Of a stretch of DNA of 11,541 bases, positions 6,813 through 11,541 are shown in pieces; the first letter of the stretch is position 1; the number at the start of each line of letters is the position of its first letter. Source of the stretch: a bacterium. GTDB taxonomy: Bacteria; Planctomycetota; Planctomycetia; Pirellulales; Pirellulaceae. The notes under the pieces are model-generated. The model did no database searches. It saw nothing but the letters and a program-made list of their open reading frames with translations, and was not told the origin of the DNA. The position numbers and the translations under genes are program-made. The stretch covers positions 1-11,541 of the forward strand of contig JAUIHJ010000189.1 in assembly GCA_030432015.1 (NCBI GenBank). Reading direction: 5' to 3'.

Positions 6813-8573
6813 ATGAATTCCATGTTGCTTGCCGCGGTCGGACCCACTTGGGTCAACAATTGGTTAACCCCCGTCTGGATTATTAGCGTGGGGGCGTTGA
6901 TCGGCTTGGCGGCCTTGCTGGTTGTCTGGGGCTGCGCACTGGTCGTTTCCCGGATTCCGGGCCTCTCTGAGGCGGCGGAGAATCCGCAGCGAAGATTACC
7001 GCTGGTCGGTATTTTAGCGGTCATCCTGTTTGGCCTGATTGTCGCTTTCCTCGCCCGACCCGCCGCGGCGGATTGGCAGTCCAACGGCACGTTCCTCGAA
7101 AATTCAGCGCTTGTCGCCCTGCTCGGGATCCCGTTTTCCATCGGTGCTGCGTTTGCCCTGGTGGCGATGAGTTCTCGCCGGGCGGTGGCCGAAGTACCAG
7201 GGGCGGTCCGCGAGGGGCCGCTCGGGCCGATTTTCATCCTGATCTCCATCCTCGCCGTGTTTGCCGTGGTTGGGGTTGTGGTCGTAAACGAGCCGGCTGA
7301 AATCATGCAGTCCCTGGCGAGGACGCCATTCGTCGGGTCCACCACGACGAACTTTACGATTCCAACGCCGAACGAAGTCAGCGATGCCGCAGATCCACCG
7401 CAGAACAAGATCGATGTGTTGTTCAATAAGTCCGAATTGCGGATGCTGGTGTTTAATTGCGACGAAGCCCTAACGATCGATACGAGAGAAACTTCGGATA
7501 TTGACATCGATCCTCCTTTTGAGGTGGCCGCCGAAGAAGAACTGCGGTGGCTGAAAACGAGCCAATCGTACGACCCCTTTGATGAAGGTGACGAGGTTAC
7601 CGCACTCTACGTGCGAAACTATGGCAACCAGGAAGCCGACTTGGAACTGACCGTTGTGACTCAGCCCAAGTTCCCGCAAGCGCAAGCGATCATCATTGTG
7701 GCGCTCGGTGTGGTGGCCCTGTTCCTGCTGTACCTGTTCCAACGCACGGTGATGCCGCGACTTTCCGCCGTGGCCCTGTCGACGCTGAAATCCGAAATGG
7801 CTCAGCCGCTGTTTGCCATCCTGATGGCCATCGGCGTGTTCGCCCTGATTGTTTTCGTCTACATCCCGTACAACACGTTTGGCGAAGACATCAAAGTTCT
7901 TAAAGATTCCGGCATGACCTTGATCATGGTGCTGTGCATCATTCAAGCGGTCTGGGCGGCCGGCACGTCGATTTCCGATGAGATCGAAGGGCGAACGGCG
8001 CTGACGGTGCTCTCCAAGCCGATTGGTCGCAGGTCCTTCATCATTGGCAAGTACATGGGCATCTTCTGGACGGTGGCCGTGATGTTCTGCATCTTCGGTC
8101 TGATCCTGATGGTGGCGGTTGCCTACAAGCCGATTTATGACGCCCGCGAGACCTCCAATACCGAACCGATCTGGCAAATCTGTATGCTTGAAATGGTTGG
8201 CGTTGTCCCTGGGTTGCTACTAGGTTTCATGGAGACGTGCGTGCTCGCCGCGATCAGCGTCGCCATCTCGACCCGTCTGCCGATGTTGGCCAACTTTATC
8301 ATCAGTTTTGCTGTCTATGTGCTCGGGAATCTGGCACCCTTGCTGGTCCAGAACGCGGTCGTCAACGAACTGTTCGAGCCGGTTGTGTTTTTCGCGCAAT
8401 TGATCAGTGCGATTCTGCCAATTCTGGATCACTTTAATATTCAGGCTGCCATCGCCGGAGGTGCGACGGTTCCTTACGTTTATCTCGCCTGGGCAACGGT
8501 GTACTGCCTGATTTATGGAATGGTGGCGCTGTTGTTTGCCCTGGTGTTATTTGAAGATCGAGATCTTGCGTGA
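6813..8573 (+). CDS. ABC-2 type transporter permease with a large extracytoplasmic domain; no ATPase gene adjacent
   Basis: From ATG 6813 this is a 586-residue integral membrane protein. Hydrophobic segments appear at about 19-45, 64-82, 98-119 and 138-159. A soluble region follows at about 160-288 (acidic, predicted outside, rich in beta-like alternation such as EVTALYVRNYGNQEADLELTV in shortened form). Further segments lie at about 290-310, 333-352, 368-385, 414-438, 458-484, 490-513 and 553-580. The stretch SDEIEGRTALTVLSKPIGRR (388-407) followed by GKYMG is the typical ABC-2 permease loop seen in multidrug, Nos- and gliding-type exporters. The N-terminal half and insert resemble no family I can name. 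An in-frame TTG at 6774 would add 13 residues; neither start has a good ribosome site. The substrate is unknown and the ATPase must come from elsewhere. Confidence 0.85.
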   Translation: MNSMLLAAVGPTWVNNWLTPVWIISVGALIGLAALLVVWGCALVVSRIPGLSEAAENPQRRLPLVGILAVILFGLIVAFLARPAAADWQSNGTFLENSALVALLGIPFSIGAAFALVAMSSRRAVAEVPGAVREGPLGPIFILISILAVFAVVGVVVVNEPAEIMQSLARTPFVGSTTTNFTIPTPNEVSDAADPPQNKIDVLFNKSELRMLVFNCDEALTIDTRETSDIDIDPPFEVAAEEELRWLKTSQSYDPFDEGDEVTALYVRNYGNQEADLELTVVTQPKFPQAQAIIIVALGVVALFLLYLFQRTVMPRLSAVALSTLKSEMAQPLFAILMAIGVFALIVFVYIPYNTFGEDIKVLKDSGMTLIMVLCIIQAVWAAGTSISDEIEGRTALTVLSKPIGRRSFIIGKYMGIFWTVAVMFCIFGLILMVAVAYKPIYDARETSNTEPIWQICMLEMVGVVPGLLLGFMETCVLAAISVAISTRLPMLANFIISFAVYVLGNLAPLLVQNAVVNELFEPVVFFAQLISAILPILDHFNIQAAIAGGATVPYVYLAWATVYCLIYGMVALLFALVLFEDRDLA

Positions 8574-8584
8574 GCCCATAGTCG

Positions 8585-8604
8585 CCGAAGTCTGAGGGCT
8601 TCGG
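8585..8604 (+). other. Hairpin just after the permease stop
   Basis: CCGAAG (8585-8590) and CTTCGG (8599-8604) form a perfect six-base stem around an 8-base loop, 12 bases after the permease stop codon. No T-run follows, so it is at best a weak terminator or a 3' end protecting structure. Confidence 0.35.
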
Positions 8605-8608
8605 GAGC

Positions 8609-8673
8609 GAACCACAACCCGCACGGACCCCGCATAACTCGGCGGCCGCGGCCCGTGGTTCTTCCTCCGAGTT
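8609..8673 (+). other. Leader of the ABC-like gene with two interlocking 7-base stems (pseudoknot or switch)
   Basis: GAACCAC (8609-8615) is the reverse complement of GTGGTTC (8655-8661), and AACTCGG (8636-8642) of CCGAGTT (8667-8673). The pairs interlock, so they would form an H-type pseudoknot or two exclusive folds. A 10-base palindrome, GGCCGCGGCC, lies between at 8644-8653. The last arm directly abuts the GGGGA ribosome site (8674-8678), five bases before the ATG at 8684. Pairing potential is seen; a regulatory role is inference. Confidence 0.35.
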
Positions 8674-8683
8674 GGGGATATGC

Positions 8684-10540
8684 ATGCGGTCGTTAGCTCT
8701 CCAGCGCGCACGACTTGTCGCCTTTGCGCCCGGATTGCATCGCCTGCTGATTCTGTCGAGTGTGGCGGCGTCGCTTGTCGTTTCCATGCTCTTCATGGTG
8801 TTGGGGTTGCTTGCCCAGTTGCTGGTCAGTCGGGGCAGCCAGGAAGTTCCCCGCGACTGGGTCCTTGGACCCTGGGTTTCGAGCGAATACGTGTCCTGGC
8901 CATTCTTTGGCGATCGGACGCGATGCCTGATGCTGCTGATCGTCGTGGGCGCGGGATTGGCTGTCGTATTGGTCTTGCTCCGCTGGCTGATCCTGCGCAC
9001 CTCCCACCGGTATGCGGTGCATGTTGTGACCCACCTGCGCGATGCGATCTACCGCCAGGCGATGCGATTGGGGCCGGGAGAATTGTTGAGACACAGCCTG
9101 ATGCGGCCTGAGCAACTCGCGGTCGATCAGGCAGACAGGGTTTGCCGCGGTTTGGTGGCATGGTGGGCCGCCGTCCCTTACTGTGGCTTGTTGCTGCTGG
9201 TCCTGATGCTGATTTCCCTGCTGGTGAACGCTTGGCTGACGTTACTGGCCATTCTGCTGGTGGGTTACCTCTTCCGCCTTCATCGTGCCGTGAAACGGCG
9301 CGTCGAAGCCGACGTTCAAACGTGGAGCACCCTGGCGGATCAGCGCCGTGCGTCATTGCAAGCGCTGCTGCGGTTTGCCCCGATGGCGAGCAGTTTGGGG
9401 ATGAACACGTTCCCCGCAGATCCGGTTGAAGCGCGACTGAGCGACTGCCAGGCGGCCGAGCTGCGCGTCAAGAACAGCGAAGGGGCCATCTGGCCGCTGG
9501 TCTCCGTCATCGCCTTGCTGTCCGTAGGCCTGTTGCTACTGGTTGTCGGGCTATCCGAAGGCGTGACGGTTGCCGGGACCGTCGTGCTGGCGGTCGCCCT
9601 CGGATCGTCCTACTTCCCTGCGATGCGTCTACTCCGCATGAAGCGCGAGCAGGACGACGCGGACGAGGCGGCCCGCGAAATCTTCGCTTACTTGGATAGT
9701 GAACCCGTCGTTCGCCAGGCTCCCAGCGCCCATACGCTGGCGCGGTTGCAGCGTGAAATTCGCTTTGATGACGTGTCGCTTACCAGCCCGGTCGAACTCG
9801 GGGCGCGGGACACTCCCGGCGACTCGGAGGTGGCTCGCCTCTTGGACCATGTCTCGTTTGAGATTCCCGCGCGAAAGCGGATTGTGATCTTAGCGTCCGA
9901 TTCGCAGACGCCGTTGGCGCTGGCCGGTTTGCTGGCGCGTCTATACGATCCGACCGCGGGTAGAATTCTTTTTGACGGCCAGGAGATTCGAAGCGTGGCC
10001 TTGGCCGCGGTCCGCGAGCAGGCAATTCTGGTGTGGCGCGACAGTTTCCTGTTTACGGGCAGCATCGCGACGAATATTTCGTGTGCGGACACGCGGTTCT
10101 CCGCGAACCAGATTCGGGCCGCCGTGGCTCGAGCGCGGGCCACGCATTTCATTCAAGAGTTGCCTGCCGGCATTGAAACTCGCGTTGGTCTCGACGGTAC
10201 ACCACTCTCGGAAGACCAGGCGTTTCGCATTGCCCTGGCCCGCGCCTTGATCCGCGAGCCGTCGCTCCTGGTGATCCAGGAGCCGGTTGTCGTCGGCGAG
10301 GAGAGCGAACGTGAGGTTCGCGACGCGTTGGCGGAGGCGGCCGAATCCGCCACGGTCCTGACGATTCCGTCGCGACTCGCCACGATCCGTTCCGCGGACC
10401 TGGTTTATGTGTTTCACGAAGGCAAGCTTCATGCGCGGGGACCGCATGCGGAATTGCTCAGCAGCGATGAACTCTATCGACATCTCATTTACGTTCGGTT
10501 CAACGCTTTCCGTCGTTGGATTCGCTCTGCGGAGATCTGA
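8684..10540 (+). CDS. ABC exporter-like protein (fused membrane and ATPase domains) with a degenerate, probably inactive ATPase domain
   Basis: This is an intact 618-residue protein with half-exporter architecture. Six membrane segments lie at about 21-48, 81-104, 160-181, 184-199, 269-290 and 295-316. A nucleotide-binding-domain fold spans about 355-600. Landmarks of the fold remain (LLARLYDPTAGRILFDGQEI, FLFTGSIATNI, RIALARALIREP, RLATIRSAD). The catalytic motifs do not: Walker A reads ASDSQTPL (404-411, Lys replaced by Pro); the Q-loop Gln is Arg452; LSGGQ is LSEDQ (508-512); the Walker B Asp is Gln532, with Glu533 kept; the H-loop His is Ser563; the D-loop is gone. It should not hydrolyse ATP as a homodimer. 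It may be the silent half of a heterodimer, a regulator or a channel-like protein. ATG 8684 is preferred over TTG 8672 because GGGGA lies five bases upstream. A 157-residue gene follows after four bases. Confidence 0.88.
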   Translation: MRSLALQRARLVAFAPGLHRLLILSSVAASLVVSMLFMVLGLLAQLLVSRGSQEVPRDWVLGPWVSSEYVSWPFFGDRTRCLMLLIVVGAGLAVVLVLLRWLILRTSHRYAVHVVTHLRDAIYRQAMRLGPGELLRHSLMRPEQLAVDQADRVCRGLVAWWAAVPYCGLLLLVLMLISLLVNAWLTLLAILLVGYLFRLHRAVKRRVEADVQTWSTLADQRRASLQALLRFAPMASSLGMNTFPADPVEARLSDCQAAELRVKNSEGAIWPLVSVIALLSVGLLLLVVGLSEGVTVAGTVVLAVALGSSYFPAMRLLRMKREQDDADEAAREIFAYLDSEPVVRQAPSAHTLARLQREIRFDDVSLTSPVELGARDTPGDSEVARLLDHVSFEIPARKRIVILASDSQTPLALAGLLARLYDPTAGRILFDGQEIRSVALAAVREQAILVWRDSFLFTGSIATNISCADTRFSANQIRAAVARARATHFIQELPAGIETRVGLDGTPLSEDQAFRIALARALIREPSLLVIQEPVVVGEESEREVRDALAEAAESATVLTIPSRLATIRSADLVYVFHEGKLHARGPHAELLSSDELYRHLIYVRFNAFRRWIRSAEI

Positions 10541-10544
10541 TCGC

Positions 10545-11018
10545 GTGGACGAGCCCGAAAAAGCCTGTTACTTTCGCGACCCCGAAGCACGACGACACCA
10601 CCGTCGCTCAACATTTTCGATCGCGGCGCTTTTTCGCGCTGCAACACTTGCCGGAATGTTCTTTGGCTGGACGACGCTCGTCGCGACGGCCTCACCCCAG
10701 ACCAATTTCCTCGCCGTAATTCTTATGTCTGCCCTGTTGTCTGTGATCGTCGGAAACCGACGTTACGGCAAGCCGTGGAGGCGTGGCCGGGCGGCGTTGC
10801 TGTTCTTTGCCGGCGGCATTTTCATTGCCGTCTATTCTTGCTGCCTTGCCCGCTTCATTCAACGCCCAGTCGAAATTGGGAATCGATGGGCCGGCCTCGA
10901 TGTGATATTCGGCGGCATCGCCTTTCTTCCCGCATTTCCAATCTTGCTCGCAGTCAGTTTGTGCCTACTGCGGTCTTGGGTTTGGTCGGCGAATGAACGA
11001 TCCGTTCACAAACAGTGA
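10545..11018 (+). CDS. Small membrane protein of unknown function, linked to the ABC-like gene
   Basis: I do not recognise this family. A GTG at 10545 gives 157 residues. The first 22 are charged and His/Arg-rich (DPEARRHHRRS), hence probably cytoplasmic. Hydrophobic segments follow at about 26-48, 53-70, 84-103 and 118-143, so four membrane spans are likely; a basic loop, NRRYGKPWRRGR (71-82), sits between the second and third. The end is short and polar. The start lies four bases after the stop of the ABC-like gene, with GGAG (10530-10533) 11 bases upstream, so translational coupling is likely. The frame is open further upstream inside the ABC gene, but that part is an overlap shadow. It may be a partner of the degenerate exporter; this is inference from position. 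Confidence 0.6.
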   Translation: MDEPEKACYFRDPEARRHHRRSTFSIAALFRAATLAGMFFGWTTLVATASPQTNFLAVILMSALLSVIVGNRRYGKPWRRGRAALLFFAGGIFIAVYSCCLARFIQRPVEIGNRWAGLDVIFGGIAFLPAFPILLAVSLCLLRSWVWSANERSVHKQ

Positions 11019-11051
11019 TAGACGTGGCCCGTTGCCTTCATCGTCCGCAGC

Positions 11052-11211
11052 GTGGCAGTGAGGTGACGTGGCAGTGTGGTGACGCGGCAGTGTGGTGACG
11101 CGGCAGTGTGGTGACGTGGTGGTGTGGTGACGTGGTGGTGTGGCGATGTGGTGGTGTGGCGATGTGGTGGTGTGGCGATGTGGTGGTGTGGCGATGTGGT
11201 GGTGTGGTGTG
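11052..11211 (+). repeat. Minisatellite: ten 16-bp tandem units, G/T-rich on the + strand
   Basis: Nine full units and one decayed unit follow each other without spacers. Unit 1 is GTGGCAGTGAGGTGAC and unit 2 differs from it by one base. Units 3 and 4 are identical (GCGGCAGTGTGGTGAC). Unit 5 is GTGGTGGTGTGGTGAC. Units 6-9 are identical (GTGGTGGTGTGGCGAT). Unit 10 (11196-11211) loses the pattern at its end. The variants are grouped in order along the array, as expected from stepwise slippage. Because 16 is not a multiple of 3, a coding role is unlikely. His/Thr/Pro-rich frames on the minus strand are a by-product. Confidence 0.95.
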
Positions 11212-11431
11212 GTTGGTTGTCGCTTCGCGACGATCGAGTCGCGCATCTTGGTCACGTGCCAACAAGTGAATTCCAAGGCAAAACAACCGCGGACTTCGAC
11301 GTACATCAAACGAGGACGCGTCCCAGGCTGGCCCTCCGTTGAAGTTTGGACTCGCAGACAGTACGCTCGTTAGACTGTCGAATCGCCAGACCCATGCACC
11401 TGATGCCAGTCTCTTTCCTATGAGGGTTCTC
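11212..11431 (+). other. Spacer after the repeat, upstream of the exported protein gene; one operator-like inverted repeat
   Basis: No gene is recognised. A short hairpin, GTCGC-TTC-GCGAC, lies at 11219-11231, right after the repeat. GACAGT (11358-11363) and ACTGTC (11375-11380) form a perfect inverted repeat with an 11-base centre, 52 bases before the start codon of the next gene. A weak promoter-like pair, TTGGAC (11347-11352) and TAGACT (11372-11377), overlaps it with a 19-base spacer. If that promoter is real, the inverted repeat would be placed as an operator. Confidence 0.3.
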
Positions 11432-11541
11432 ATGCAACGCATTTCATGGATCATCTTGCTGGTCGTGACGGCCGGCTATGTCATCGGATCACCCGGCTGG
11501 GCAACGACCGCTGGGGCGGCCCCGCGCAATGTGGTGCTATT
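11432..11541 (+). CDS. Exported protein, N-terminus only; possibly a sulfatase
   Basis: Translation from ATG 11432 runs open to the window end (36 full codons). Residues 1-29 look like a signal peptide: MQRIS, a hydrophobic core (WIILLVVTAGYVIG), then GWATTAGA with a plausible signal peptidase I site before APRNVVL. The sequence PRNVVL right after the signal resembles the first strand of sulfatases and alkaline-phosphatase-fold enzymes (RPNVVLI before the ADD metal site), which are abundant in planctomycetes. The diagnostic Asp pair and the CxPSR motif lie beyond the window. GAGGG (11422-11426) five bases upstream supports this start over the in-frame ATG at 11420. Secretion is likely; the sulfatase call is a guess. 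Confidence 0.6.
   Translation, partial: MQRISWIILLVVTAGYVIGSPGWATTAGAAPRNVVL

Noticed and set aside
6656..7507. 283-codon minus-strand frame over acyP and the permease
   Set aside because: It is Thr/Ser/Arg-rich and low in complexity, and it runs antisense to two well-supported genes.
7470..8177. 235-codon minus-strand frame inside the permease
   Set aside because: Its Asp/His/Gln/Gly-rich composition is what antisense of membrane-protein codons gives. No domain is visible.
10407..10544. Longer version of the small membrane protein starting inside the ABC-like gene
   Set aside because: This part overlaps conserved C-terminal codons of the ABC-like protein and lacks a ribosome site; the GTG at 10545 fits better.
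11052..11211. CRISPR array
   Set aside because: The 16-bp units are directly adjacent with no spacers, and no cas genes are present.
10965..11454. Two His/Thr/Pro-rich minus-strand frames of 114 and 138 codons
   Set aside because: They arise from reading the 16-bp tandem repeat in frames that shift each unit. There is no ribosome site or conserved part.

Overview
The window is GC-rich bacterial DNA with dense bacterial-type genes. The gene mix suggests a member of the Planctomycetota, perhaps a Pirellulales relative: a long-form HisG beside a stand-alone HisE, a lipoprotein with a redoxin domain, an ABC-2 permease with a large extracytoplasmic insert, TTG and GTG starts, poor Shine-Dalgarno sites, and a secreted protein whose N-terminus looks sulfatase-like. 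The taxonomic placement is inference. No rRNA, tRNA, CRISPR array, insertion sequence or integrase was seen.

Left part (1-5128), housekeeping. The window opens inside an amidohydrolase on the + strand. It converges on a two-gene minus-strand histidine unit, hisE then hisG, which covers steps 2 and 1 of histidine synthesis. hisE is divergent from miaA (tRNA A37 prenylation), and the two share a short region holding a perfect inverted repeat that reads TAGAAT on both strands. miaA is followed by aspS, which has a TTG start, a strong Shine-Dalgarno site, and residues that suggest a non-discriminating AspRS.

Middle (5129-8573). A 338-base hairpin-rich spacer leads to a lipoprotein whose thioredoxin-like domain has lost both catalytic cysteines. 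Next come a small acylphosphatase and an ABC-2 type permease with no ATPase gene beside it.

Right part (8574-11541), the most unusual stretch. A leader able to form a pseudoknot or two exclusive stems precedes an intact 618-residue ABC exporter-like protein. Every nucleotide-binding motif in its ATPase domain is degraded (Walker A, Q-loop, signature, Walker B Asp, H-loop). Four bases after its stop lies a 157-residue membrane protein of unknown function. Then comes a 16-bp tandem repeat whose variants are ordered along the array, and finally the N-terminus of an exported protein cut off by the window end.

The main candidate for something undescribed is the pair of a catalytically dead ABC exporter and a small membrane protein, next to an orphan ABC-2 permease and a cysteine-less thioredoxin-fold lipoprotein: pseudoenzymes in what may be one envelope-related neighbourhood. 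That these genes work together is inference from position only.
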